In this document: positions 1-7,729 of the stretch, piece after piece
Position numbering within the stretch: the first letter of the stretch is position 1
Layout of the letters: every line of letters starts with the position of its first letter
Source: Acidobacteriaceae bacterium
Lineage (GTDB): Bacteria; Acidobacteriota; Terriglobia; Terriglobales; Acidobacteriaceae
DNA: 39,473 bases
Direction of reading: 5' to 3'
Assembly (NCBI GenBank): GCA_025360645.1
Contig: JANYBT010000013.1
Span: 1 to 39,473 of the forward strand
Made by a program: the position numbers and the translations under genes
Notes under the pieces: generated by a model
The model's database searches: none
What the model saw: the letters and a program-made list of their open reading frames with translations, nothing else
Told to the model about the DNA's origin: nothing

Positions 1-1113
1 GCGTCCCAGCGTTGCCAGCATGCCGACCCCGCGGTAATAGTGAGGTTCTAAATTCTGGCCCGTTAGCGACGCCACGAGGTTACGGGCAAGATGCCGGCCC
101 TGGCGGATCGCATGCTGCGCCGTGGGCGGCTGGTAGCCTCCACCATGTTCCGGTACCAGAGCGCAATCGCCGATGGCCCACAGCGTCCCATAGCCCCGCA
201 CTTGAAGATACTCGTTTACGGGGAGCCGGTGGTCGCCACCTTGAGACCGCGGAACCTCGATCGTCCGGATCAAAGGCGAAGGCCGGACGCCCGCGGTCCA
301 GATGACCGTTTCGGCTTCCAGTTGGCGCCCGTCGTGGACACTCAGGCAATGGGACTCGTACGCCGTGACGCGCGCAGGGAGCCAGATCTCGATCCCCCGG
401 CTCTCGAGGTTCCGCTGCGCATAAATGCCAAGCTCAGGCGGCAGCTCCTGCGCCAGCCGATCGAGCATCTCGATGAGCACCAGGCGGATCTCCCCGCCGT
501 TGATGGACGGATAGTCCTCTAACGCCTTCAGGATGAAGTCATGAAGTTCGCCCCCGATCTCAATCCCGTTCAGCCCGCCGCCGACCACAACAAAAGTCAG
601 GAGGGGCCGACGCTCCTGCTTCGGGAGAAGCGCTGCCCGCTCCAGCAGGTCGATGATGCGATTCCGGATGCGGACGGCGTCCCCCAGGGTCTTGAGAGTT
701 AGCGCGTTCTCTGCCAGGCCCGGGATCCCGAAGAACTCGGTGACTCCTCCGGGGGCGAGCACGCAGTGCTCGTAGGAGAGCAATCGGGAACGGCCGTTCT
801 TGTCGACAAATCGCACTGTCCGCCCGCCCGGGTCCAACTCCTGGACCGTCCCCTCGATGAACCGGACCCGGCTGAGCATCCGGCGGATCGGATTCACTGC
901 ATGCCGGGGCTCAATGAGAGAGGCGGCGACCTCCGCCAGGAGGGGGGTGAAGAGAAAGAAATTGTTGCGGCTGATGAGGGTCACCTCGGCCCTCAAGCCG
1001 CGCTCAAGCTGGCGGTCCAGAGCCATGGCGGCGTTCATCGCCCCGAAGCCGCCGCCGACAATAACGATGTCGGTGCGATCAGGATGCGCCTTGCCGTCGT
1101 CTATGCCATCCAT
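1..1113 (-). CDS. NAD(P)/FAD-dependent oxidoreductase, type II NADH dehydrogenase-like (3' end cut by window)
   Basis: 371 codons are visible; the C-terminus lies beyond position 1. The protein opens with a Rossmann FAD-binding motif (VIVGGGFGAM, about residues 17-26). It has a second dinucleotide-binding motif (FVVVGGGLNGIEIGGEL, about residues 172-188), then TVIWTAGVRPSPL and an AIGDCA motif followed by PPTAQHAIRQG. This order is typical of single-subunit NDH-2 enzymes, which pass electrons from NADH to quinone at the inner membrane face without pumping protons. The C-terminal membrane-anchoring helix that would separate NDH-2 from related reductases is not in the window. The ATG at 1113 is chosen because GAGG lies six bases upstream of it. 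The gene diverges from the radical SAM operon, and a palindrome lies in the shared upstream region. Confidence 0.9.
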   Translation of the reverse strand, partial: MDGIDDGKAHPDRTDIVIVGGGFGAMNAAMALDRQLERGLRAEVTLISRNNFFLFTPLLAEVAASLIEPRHAVNPIRRMLSRVRFIEGTVQELDPGGRTVRFVDKNGRSRLLSYEHCVLAPGGVTEFFGIPGLAENALTLKTLGDAVRIRNRIIDLLERAALLPKQERRPLLTFVVVGGGLNGIEIGGELHDFILKALEDYPSINGGEIRLVLIEMLDRLAQELPPELGIYAQRNLESRGIEIWLPARVTAYESHCLSVHDGRQLEAETVIWTAGVRPSPLIRTIEVPRSQGGDHRLPVNEYLQVRGYGTLWAIGDCALVPEHGGGYQPPTAQHAIRQGRHLARNLVASLTGQNLEPHYYRGVGMLATLGR

Positions 1114-1169
1114 AAATTCCTCAATGATCTAACCTTTCTGGAAATATCGGGCTACCTGAAGTCTCGTGC

Positions 1170-1191
1170 GTCTTGATATTTAAGTCAAGAC
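1170..1191. promoter_or_regulatory. Perfect 7-bp inverted repeat, probable operator
   Basis: GTCTTGA (1170-1176) and TCAAGAC (1185-1191) are exact reverse complements separated by 8 AT-rich bases. The left arm contains most of the -35 hexamer of the radical SAM promoter, so a dimeric regulator bound here would block RNA polymerase. The spacing (TTGA-N8-TCAA) is two bases too wide for an FNR/CRP-type TTGAT-N4-ATCAA box, so I do not assign a regulator family. The site also lies upstream of the divergent NADH dehydrogenase and could affect both genes. Confidence 0.6.
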
Positions 1192-1200
1192 AGGTATAAT
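1173..1200 (+). promoter_or_regulatory. Sigma-70-type promoter of the radical SAM / ATP-grasp operon
   Basis: TTGATA (1173-1178) matches the -35 consensus at five of six positions and TATAAT (1195-1200) matches the -10 consensus exactly, with a 16-bp spacer. Transcription would begin near 1207. The ATG at 1199 overlaps the -10 box and cannot be translated from this promoter. The next in-frame ATG (1211) would leave almost no leader, so the mRNA may be leaderless. Confidence 0.65.
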
Positions 1201-1210
1201 GACTTGTATT

Positions 1211-2647
1211 ATGAAGTCACTCGCGAGCCTCGCGGCCGACTCGGTACCGTTGCACCCACGAAAAACAAAAACCGTGCGCGTACTGCTGGTGTCCACCTAC
1301 GAGCTTGGCCGGCAGCCTTTCGGGCTGGCTTCGCCAGCTGCGTGCTTGCGCGCCGACGGACACCAGGTCACCTGCACCGACCTCGCCGTGGAAAAACTTT
1401 CGCTGGACACAGTACGCAACGTGGACCTGATCGCCTTCCACCTTCCCATGCATACTGCTACGCGTCTTGCGGTGCCGGTGATCGAAGCCGCCCGGCGCGT
1501 CAACCCGGGCGCTCATGTGTGCTGCTATGGTCTTTATGCGCCGGTCAACGCCGGTTATCTGCGGTCCCTCGGAGTGGAGACGCTGGTGGGCGGAGAATTC
1601 GAGGATGAGTTGCGGCGCCTGGCACAGAGGCTCGCGGCCGGTGATCGATACACTTCCGCGGAACCGCTGATGTCGTTCGAACGGATGCGATTTGAGACAC
1701 CGGACCGGTCTGGACTGCCTCCGCTCAGCCAATACGCCACCATGTTCGATGGCGAGACGGATCGCATCGCCGGATATACGGAGACGAGCCGTGGCTGCAA
1801 ACACCTATGCCGTCATTGTCCCGTTGTGCCCGTTTACAACGGGACGTTCCGAGTGGTACCGGCTGACGTCGTGATGGCCGACATCCGCCAGCAGGTGGAG
1901 TCCGGGGCGCAACATATCACCTTCGGCGATCCGGATTTTTTCAACGGCCCTACCCACGGCATGCGCATCATCGAGCGGATGAAGCGGGACTTCCCGACGC
2001 TCACCTATGACGTCACCATCAAAATCGAGCATCTGCTGAATCGCCGTGATCTGTTGCCAGAATTGCGGCGCACTGGTTGCTTGGTTGTAACCACCGCCGT
2101 GGAGTCAGTGGACGATGAGGTTCTCCGCAAGCTCGACAAAGGCCACACCAAGGCCGATTTCATTGAGGTCGTCCGTCTGTTTCGCCTGGCCGGGCTGAAC
2201 CTTTCGCCGACCTTCATTCCTTTTAGCCCGTGGACGACGTGGGAAAGCTACCGGGAGCTGTTGCACGTTCTGGCAGAGCTCGATTTGGTGCACCAGGTGC
2301 CTCCCGTGCAGCTTGCGCTGAGGCTACTGATTCCAGCGGGCTCGCGACTGCTGGAACTGGAAGAGATCCGCCGCATGGTGGACCTGTTCCAGCCGGACGC
2401 TTTGGGCTACAAGTGGCGCCACCAGGACCCCAGCCTCGACATGTTGGCCGAGCGGCTACTCCATCTGGTCGACTCCGAACAGAAGCGCGGAGCGTCGCGG
2501 GCCAAATGCTTCGCGGCAATTTGGGCGGAGGCGGGTGGGGACGAACCGGCTCCGGTGCTGGCTCCCGAGCGGGGGAGAGCGCCACAACTAAGCGAGCCCT
2601 GGTTCTGCTGCGCTGAACCGATGCGGGACCGCGTCCCCCTAGTCTGA
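1211..2647 (+). CDS. CUAEP/CCAEP-tail type radical SAM protein with N-terminal B12-binding-like domain
   Basis: The protein is 478 residues from the ATG at 1211. Residues ~25-130 resemble a cobalamin-binding Rossmann domain but show no DxHxxG motif. A radical SAM core follows with CKHLCRHC (Cys 196, 200, 203), a CxxxCxxC site for the 4Fe-4S cluster. The C-terminus carries WFCCAEP (Cys 466 and 467). From memory, a family of radical SAM (seleno)proteins is named after a CUAEP or CCAEP tail; this is the cysteine version (both codons TGC). The substrate is unknown to me. The gene overlaps the ATP-grasp gene by one base, so the two are translated together and probably act in one pathway. An in-frame ATG at 1199 exists but lies in the -10 box, so the start at 1211 is preferred. 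Confidence 0.85.
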   Translation: MKSLASLAADSVPLHPRKTKTVRVLLVSTYELGRQPFGLASPAACLRADGHQVTCTDLAVEKLSLDTVRNVDLIAFHLPMHTATRLAVPVIEAARRVNPGAHVCCYGLYAPVNAGYLRSLGVETLVGGEFEDELRRLAQRLAAGDRYTSAEPLMSFERMRFETPDRSGLPPLSQYATMFDGETDRIAGYTETSRGCKHLCRHCPVVPVYNGTFRVVPADVVMADIRQQVESGAQHITFGDPDFFNGPTHGMRIIERMKRDFPTLTYDVTIKIEHLLNRRDLLPELRRTGCLVVTTAVESVDDEVLRKLDKGHTKADFIEVVRLFRLAGLNLSPTFIPFSPWTTWESYRELLHVLAELDLVHQVPPVQLALRLLIPAGSRLLELEEIRRMVDLFQPDALGYKWRHQDPSLDMLAERLLHLVDSEQKRGASRAKCFAAIWAEAGGDEPAPVLAPERGRAPQLSEPWFCCAEPMRDRVPLV

Positions 2648-3945
2648 TGGCAATGGCGACCGCTACTCGAAAACGTCTGCTGGTGGTCGCGGCGACCACC
2701 GGCTACCAGACCAGAATCTTCGCGGTGGTAGCGCGGCGGCTCGGCGTTGAGGTGAGCCTTGCCACCGATCGCTGCCACGTGCTGAACGATCCCTGGGGCG
2801 ATCAGGCCATCCCGGTCCGTTTCGAGGCGCTGGAAGAATCCGCCGCAACCCTGGCCCACGGGAGAAGCTTCGACGGGGTGGTCGCCGTAGGGGACCGGCC
2901 TGCCTACCTGGCGGCGCTCGCCGCCGAACTACTGCGAGTGCCTTTCCATCCACCCGCGGCGGCTGCGGCCGCTATCAATAAATTCGCTGCCCGCGAGTGC
3001 TTCCGCAAGGCGGGCCTCCCCGTGCCCATGTATTCCCGAGTCGCATTGGACGAATACGCCGAAGTGGCAGCAAGCGGGGTTCAGTACCCCTGCGTTCTCA
3101 AACCGCTTGGCCTGTCCGCAAGCAGGGGTGTGATCCGGGCAAATAGTCCGCAAGAGTTCGTTCTCGCCTTTGCAAGGATCCGCAACCTTTTGGAGAGTCC
3201 CGACGTTGCGCGGCTGAGCGACCCGGCTTCGGACCACATCCAGGTAGAGACCTTCCTGCCGGGGCGCGAGTTCGCGCTCGAAGGTTTGGTAACGGATGGG
3301 CGCTTGCATGTGCTAGCGCTATTCGACAAACCCGATCCCCTGGATGGACCGTACTTCGAGGAGACGATTTACGTTTTGCCTTCGCGCGAGCCGCAGAGCG
3401 TACAGGAGGCGATCATTCAGACAGCACAACTGGCCGTGACGGCTCTCGGATTGCGCTACGGACCCGTGCACGCCGAAATGCGCGTTGACGGAGACCGCGT
3501 CTGGATGCTCGAAGTAGCTCCGCGCCCGATCGGTGGCCTTTGCGCCAAAGCTCTCGTTTTTGAAGACGGCGCGCCGCTGGAGGAACTGATCGTCCGGCAT
3601 GCGCTCGGCGAAGACGTGTCGCGCGCGCGCAGGCGCGACGGGGCGGCGGGAGTAATGATGATCCCGGTGCGTCGCGCGGGCATCTACCGAGGTGTTCGCG
3701 GTGTTGATCAGGCGGAGATGCTTGTCGACGAAGTGATTATCACCGCCAAACAAGGTCAGCTCGTCTTGCCATTGCCTGAGGGAAACACCTATCTCGGTTT
3801 CCTGTTCGCTTACGGAGAAACGGCCTCACGGGTTGAGGAGCGTCTGCGCCGGGCGCACAAACATTTGGAGTTCGAAATCGCTGAAACGCTACCGGTGGTG
3901 AGCCGGTCGGCGGAGTCTATTGGAACATTTTGCCAGTTGATTTAA
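2647..3945 (+). CDS. ATP-grasp domain carboxylate-amine ligase-like enzyme
   Basis: A 432-residue protein with an N-terminal pre-ATP-grasp Rossmann region (~10-105), a central ATP-grasp fold and a C-terminal lid domain. Visible motifs are VLKPLGLSASRGV (Lys152, nucleotide binding), ETFLPGREFALEG (~201-213), HAEMRVDGDRVWMLEVAPRP (Glu277, Glu289, Arg293; metal and phosphate contacts) and IGG (295-297). Such enzymes join a carboxylate to an amine or thiol through an acyl-phosphate. The acceptor cannot be read from the sequence. Its ATG shares one base with the TGA of the radical SAM gene. A second in-frame ATG follows at 2653. The gene is the last of a two-gene operon, so a small-molecule or peptide modification pathway is the best guess. 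Confidence 0.85.
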   Translation: MAMATATRKRLLVVAATTGYQTRIFAVVARRLGVEVSLATDRCHVLNDPWGDQAIPVRFEALEESAATLAHGRSFDGVVAVGDRPAYLAALAAELLRVPFHPPAAAAAAINKFAARECFRKAGLPVPMYSRVALDEYAEVAASGVQYPCVLKPLGLSASRGVIRANSPQEFVLAFARIRNLLESPDVARLSDPASDHIQVETFLPGREFALEGLVTDGRLHVLALFDKPDPLDGPYFEETIYVLPSREPQSVQEAIIQTAQLAVTALGLRYGPVHAEMRVDGDRVWMLEVAPRPIGGLCAKALVFEDGAPLEELIVRHALGEDVSRARRRDGAAGVMMIPVRRAGIYRGVRGVDQAEMLVDEVIITAKQGQLVLPLPEGNTYLGFLFAYGETASRVEERLRRAHKHLEFEIAETLPVVSRSAESIGTFCQLI

Positions 3946-4032
3946 TCAACCGCGTACGCCTGTCCCTCGCCAAATTATCCGCCGCCCATGGAATCAATGA
4001 CTTAGCGTCGGCGGGCTCGAAGCCTTGGCGGT

Positions 4033-4656
4033 ATGATTCTAACCATGTTTGCATGGCTGCGACACCTTTTCGGCTGGTTCGTTGACGCCTTTCGCTCGCG
4101 AGAAGACCTAGTGCTGGAGAATGGGGCCCTCCGGCAGCAGTCGCTCAGCCTCCACGCCAGGCTTCCTCGCCCCCGGCTTTCCCCAATGTCCAAGCTCTTC
4201 TGGGTCGTCCTTCGCAGAATCTGGCCGGGCTGGCGCCGCTCCCTGGTCCTCGTTACGCCTCAAACCGTCTTGCGCTGGCATCAGCAAGGCTTCAAGCTCT
4301 ATTAGGCCTGGATCTCGCGAACTCGACACATCGCCGGCAGCAGACCTCTGACCAAAGAGCTGCGCGAGCTGATCGCGCGCATGGCGTCCGAGAATCCGAC
4401 TTGGGGCGCACCTCGCATCCACGGCGAGCTACTCATGCTTGGGGTCGACGTCTCGGAGCGTAGCGTGTCTCGTTGGGTCAAGAGATGTCGAAACAGTCCG
4501 GACCCGGCTAAGCAGTGCTTGACGTTCCTGTGGAACCATCGCGAGGCCATCGCCGCGATGGACTTCTTCACCGTGCCCACCTTGACCTTCGGCGTCCCGC
4601 ACTGCTTCTTTGTCATCAGCCACAACCGGCGCCGAGTTCTGCACTACGACGTGACC
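4033..4656 (+). pseudogene. Decayed integrase-core (DDE) transposase remnant, IS481/IS3-like
   Basis: Two reading-frame segments in the same frame (4033-4302 and 4306-4656) form one transposase-like protein interrupted by TAG at 4303-4305. Homologous transposases usually have Trp at this place after LY, so a TGG-to-TAG change is likely. Recognisable parts are LVLENGALRQQ, TVLRWHQQGFKLY, NPTWGAPRIHGELLMLG, VSERSVSRWVKR and AAMDFFTVPTLTFGV, which holds the first catalytic Asp. Similarity ends at about 4656 (HYDVT), so the second Asp, the Glu and roughly the last third are missing. The element is therefore both nonsense-mutated and 3'-truncated and should be inactive. Its 3' boundary lies just before the end of the convergent transporter gene. 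No terminal inverted repeats were found. Confidence 0.75.
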
Positions 4657-4716
4657 CCTGGTTGCAGGAAGCAACCGATAGGTGGCCCCGGCCCAAACAA
4701 ATTCTTCAGGTCCGGC

Positions 4717-6579
4717 CTAAGGGTTAGCTGCGCCCACTTCTTGCTCGACCATGCCGCTCGGAGGAGTCTGGTTGCCTGAGCCCTTTGGCTGACCGAGCAA
4801 GGAAACCGCATCCTGCAAGCTAGTCGCAACCCTATTTGTGCCGCGCAGTCCCAGCCGCTCGGCAGCCTTGGCTACGTTTTCTTCCAAACTCCACAAACCC
4901 ACGATAAGGTTCAGGTTCGGACTGCCCTGTGCCACCCGCCGACAGAGCGCGCAAGTTGGGCCGAATGCGAAAGGGGGAAGGGCGGAAATGACCACCGCGC
5001 AAGAAGGGCCTTCCGTTATCTCCGCCGACATAGTCGCCTGCCCCTCAATTGGGAGCTGGCGAACATCGCACCCTAAGCGAGTAAGCAACTGGCCCAGCAT
5101 CATAGCGACCAGCTCATCTGCGTCATCCATTGCGGGGATACAGAAAATTCGCATGCCGGCTAACGCCTCAGGACGCGCATCGCTCAGAGCGGGTTCATCG
5201 GAACTGGCCGATTCTTCGGGAGCCCGCTCGCCCAACTCTTCGATGAGTTCACGCGCGCTCTGAAAGATGAAATTGGCTTTCTCCTCATCCAGCGCACTGG
5301 TGTGTCGGTCTCGCTCCGCCAACACCAGTGCCGGAATAAGAACTGAATCGTAAAACTCATCGACTCGCCGCTCTTTGAGATAGGCTTCGGCTACCTCTCT
5401 CGCCTCCTCCTGATCCAGCGCCAAAAGCCGCTGGTAGAAATGGGCTTCCACCGGCAGAACAGGTTCGTCGCCAAGCAGCACCTCGAGAAATTTCAGTTGC
5501 GGCACATACCGCCCCAGCAAGAGCAGGCAAACCGTCAGCGGTGTCGACAAAATCAGCCCTACAGGGCCCCATAAGATTGCCCAAAAGACTGCGGAGACAA
5601 CAATCGCAAAAGACGAGATTCCTGTGTGCGCGCCATACAACCAGGGCTCCACCACGTTTGCAATTACGAGTTCAAGAACGACAAACAGACCGAACACCAA
5701 GACCGCCTGACTCCAGCCGGGAAACACGGCAATGGCCATGAACAGCGGAAATACTGCGGCGATTGGCGTCCCAATATACGGAACAAAGCGCAATGAGCCA
5801 GACAGAACACCCCACAGCAGAGCATGAGGTATACCGATTGCATAAGCAATTAGCCCGCAGAGTATACCGTAGCCCATATTCACCAGAAACAGGAACAGTA
5901 AGTAGCGGCTCAATCGTGTGGAGGCGTCATCGAGCGCTTGGGTAACGGAATGCAAATGGCCCGTTCCCACCAGCCGGATAAGGCGATTGCGCAAATCTTC
6001 GCGTTTGAGCAGCATAAACAGCGCGAAGATGGTGACCATTGCGGATGTCTCAACCACCCCGGCAAGCGGCCCGATGACCGTCTTGATGAACTGCGGGCCC
6101 TCGGTAGGGGGTGGTGTAACTTGGATTGGGATAGACCGGCTTCCTCCAGACTTACCCGTCGTCGGCTCTGCCTCCGGAGCCGATGCGGCAGATATTTCCT
6201 TGCCTATCGCGGAGACCGTATTGGACGCGGTCCTAAGCCGACTTGAGTGCGGAAGTCGAAGTGAACGAATCTTGTCTCGAATATTGCTTTGATAACTCGG
6301 AAGCTGATCGACTATCCCCGCCAATTGACCCGTAACAATCCAGCCTAAGGAACCCAGCAAGGCAAAGACAAGCAGCAACACCGCCACAACAACAGGCACT
6401 CGCCCCATGCGCGACTTCTCTAACCATCCCACCAGCGGAGCCAGCACGAAAGCAAAAACCATCGCTAGAGCGAGCGGGATCAACACCGGGCGACCGAAGA
6501 ACAGCCCAACCAGCACCGCACATACCGCGATGAGCGTCAGCAGCCTGGACAAGGGCGCGGCAGTGTTCGAAGGAATCAA
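4717..6579 (-). CDS. AI-2E family transporter (PerM/YdiK-type) with soluble C-terminal domain
   Basis: About 620 residues from a TTG at 6579. The first ~370 residues form the AI-2E transporter family pattern: two N-terminal helices (TLIAVCAVLVGLFF; IPLALAMVFAFVLAPLVGWL), a third helix, a polar extracytoplasmic-type stretch, then several helices including LRFVPYIGTPIAAVFPL and the GPVGLILSTPLTVCLLLLGRY end. A ~230-residue soluble tail follows: a charged helical part (LALDQEEAREVAEAYLKERRVDEFYDS), then a Rossmann-like domain starting MRIFCIPAMDDADELVAMML. Substrates of this family vary (autoinducer-2, ions), so none is assigned. The open frame extends upstream to 6726, but those codons overlap a more protein-like small ORF in another frame. 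TTG 6579 overlaps that ORF's TGA (TTGA), which suggests coupled translation. Confidence 0.85.
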   Translation of the reverse strand: MIPSNTAAPLSRLLTLIAVCAVLVGLFFGRPVLIPLALAMVFAFVLAPLVGWLEKSRMGRVPVVVAVLLLVFALLGSLGWIVTGQLAGIVDQLPSYQSNIRDKIRSLRLPHSSRLRTASNTVSAIGKEISAASAPEAEPTTGKSGGSRSIPIQVTPPPTEGPQFIKTVIGPLAGVVETSAMVTIFALFMLLKREDLRNRLIRLVGTGHLHSVTQALDDASTRLSRYLLFLFLVNMGYGILCGLIAYAIGIPHALLWGVLSGSLRFVPYIGTPIAAVFPLFMAIAVFPGWSQAVLVFGLFVVLELVIANVVEPWLYGAHTGISSFAIVVSAVFWAILWGPVGLILSTPLTVCLLLLGRYVPQLKFLEVLLGDEPVLPVEAHFYQRLLALDQEEAREVAEAYLKERRVDEFYDSVLIPALVLAERDRHTSALDEEKANFIFQSARELIEELGERAPEESASSDEPALSDARPEALAGMRIFCIPAMDDADELVAMMLGQLLTRLGCDVRQLPIEGQATMSAEITEGPSCAVVISALPPFAFGPTCALCRRVAQGSPNLNLIVGLWSLEENVAKAAERLGLRGTNRVATSLQDAVSLLGQPKGSGNQTPPSGMVEQEVGAANP

Positions 6580-6884
6580 GGAGTTGAGCGGCGGCGCTCC
6601 GCTCCAGGTCGCTGAAAATTCGCTCGGCTTGGCTTGGTAGCTTTCCACAGCGTTGCCAAAGCGCGGGCAGCATCGTCCAAGACCCGCTTTTGAAGATTCG
6701 ATGCATCGCAGTGCAGGGGCAGCCAATTGCGGCGAGGCGGCTCCGGTTGGGCCTCTTCGCCAAGCAGGGCAAGCGACCGTTCAACGACTGTTTTCAAATG
6801 GTTCGAAGATGCAGTTCCTGGCTCCGCTTCCAGTCGATTTACCAAGTTGTTATCCATTGCCATAATCATGCCTGTCTTTCCCAT
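6576..6884 (-). CDS. Small hypothetical protein upstream of, and coupled to, the AI-2E transporter
   Basis: A 102-residue frame (ATG 6884; other in-frame ATGs at 6869, 6863 and 6857) ends with TGA at 6578-6576. That stop overlaps the preferred TTG start of the transporter. The first ~80 residues look like real protein: acidic and helical, for example VNRLEAEPGTASSNHLKTVVERSLALLG, and SNLQKRVLDDAARALATLW. The alternative reading of this DNA as the transporter N-terminus gives a Cys- and Ser-rich stretch without a membrane segment. No domain is recognised. It may be a small partner of the transporter or a spurious frame. Confidence 0.4.
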   Translation of the reverse strand: MGKTGMIMAMDNNLVNRLEAEPGTASSNHLKTVVERSLALLGEEAQPEPPRRNWLPLHCDASNLQKRVLDDAARALATLWKATKPSRANFQRPGAERRRSTP

Positions 6885-7010
6885 TCAAGTAAAAGAGCAT
6901 ACCCGTGGACGACTAAACGTGACCGGTCAGTTGAAACCGGGAACTGCGAGCTGTTCGGCCTCTAATCAGAAATAGTTTTTCGTTAGAAGTGTCTTCATAA
7001 AAGTAGAAGT

Positions 7011-7046
7011 GGTTTCAGGGACGGTTTCATGGACGGTTTCGTGGAA
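7011..7046. repeat. Three tandem 12-bp repeats
   Basis: GGTTTCAGGGAC (7011-7022), GGTTTCATGGAC (7023-7034) and GGTTTCGTGGAA (7035-7046) are adjacent and differ at only a few positions. They lie in the gap between the transporter cluster and the YciF-like gene. No function is evident. Confidence 0.7.
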
Positions 7047-7047
7047 G

Positions 7048-7099
7048 GGCACGGCTTTAGCCGTGCCACCCGAACACGCGAAAAGGATGGGCTTTAGCC
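7048..7099. repeat. Paired GGCTTTAGCC hairpins (dispersed REP-like element)
   Basis: GGCACGGC-TTTA-GCCGTGCC (7048-7067) is a perfect 8-bp stem with a 4-base loop. GGGC-TTTA-GCCC (7088-7099) is a shorter stem with the same TTTA loop. The shared GGCTTTAGCC core suggests copies of one intergenic repeat. Such hairpins occur between genes in acidobacterial genomes (from memory). They could terminate the YciF-like transcript, but no T-tract follows. Confidence 0.6.
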
Positions 7100-7174
7100 C
7101 CCGTGGCGAGTCACTCCCATTGCGAGTCCCTTATGAAGCTAGCTCTAAGTCTCAACGCCGATGAAATCAAGCGG

Positions 7175-7729
7175 TTAGCCGGTGGCTTTTAACCGTCGGC
7201 CCGCTGGTTTCGCCTGTTGTCGCTTGGAAATCGGTTGCGCTCCCTCTTCCGCCTCCAGGTTGACTTGATCGGCAATTCCACTTAGCTCCTCATCCGCTTC
7301 TTTTTCTTCTTCGAGCGTCTGAGCCAGCAGGTCCGCTGCCTCGGTGTCGCCCAAAAGCGTCGCGTAGGTGCGCACGCATCCGTAGCCGGCGATTTCGTAG
7401 TGCTCCACCCGCTGCGCGGCGGCAATCAGGGCGGCGTCCTTCACTTCGTCCTCCATGTCCTCCTCGATAACTTCCGCCCCCTCCTTCACCAGTCCTTCCA
7501 TGGCCTTGCATTTCTTCCCCTGGGCCTTCTCCCCCATCTCTTCGAAGATGGTCTCAATTCGCTCCGCATGGGTCTTGGTCTTTTCCAAGTGGTCTTCAAA
7601 CGCGGCTCGCAGCTCGTCTGAGGTAGCCGCCTTCGCCATTTTGGGAAGCGCTTTGATCAATTGGTGCTCGGCGTTGTACAGATCCTTGAGCTGTTCCAAA
7701 TACAATTCACGTAAAGATCCCACTTTCAT
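7175..7729 (-). CDS. YciE/YciF-type ferroxidase-like protein (DUF892)
   Basis: A 184-residue protein. It begins with LRELYLEQLKDLYNAEHQLIKALPKMAKAA, the characteristic first helix of the YciE/YciF (DUF892) family, and continues with HLEKTKTHAERIETIFEEMG. Later comes AAAQRVEHYEIAGYGCVRTYA, a ferritin-like four-helix-bundle arrangement. Likely metal ligands are Glu and His in the ExxH-type positions of helices 1, 2 and 3 (AEH, THAERIE, EHYE). Family members are stress-induced and thought to handle iron or peroxide. The C-terminus is a Lys/Arg-rich tail. GGGAGG lies seven bases before the ATG. It fits the many other stress genes in this region. Confidence 0.9.
   Translation of the reverse strand: MKVGSLRELYLEQLKDLYNAEHQLIKALPKMAKAATSDELRAAFEDHLEKTKTHAERIETIFEEMGEKAQGKKCKAMEGLVKEGAEVIEEDMEDEVKDAALIAAAQRVEHYEIAGYGCVRTYATLLGDTEAADLLAQTLEEEKEADEELSGIADQVNLEAEEGAQPISKRQQAKPAGRRLKATG

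Noticed and set aside
1170-1191. FNR/CRP-type box
   Set aside because: The half-sites are separated by 8 bases rather than 6 between TTGA and TCAA, so the geometry does not fit.
2600-2647. Selenocysteine in the radical SAM tail
   Set aside because: The two codons before GCT-GAA-CCG are both TGC, so this member uses Cys; no in-frame TGA occurs before the stop.
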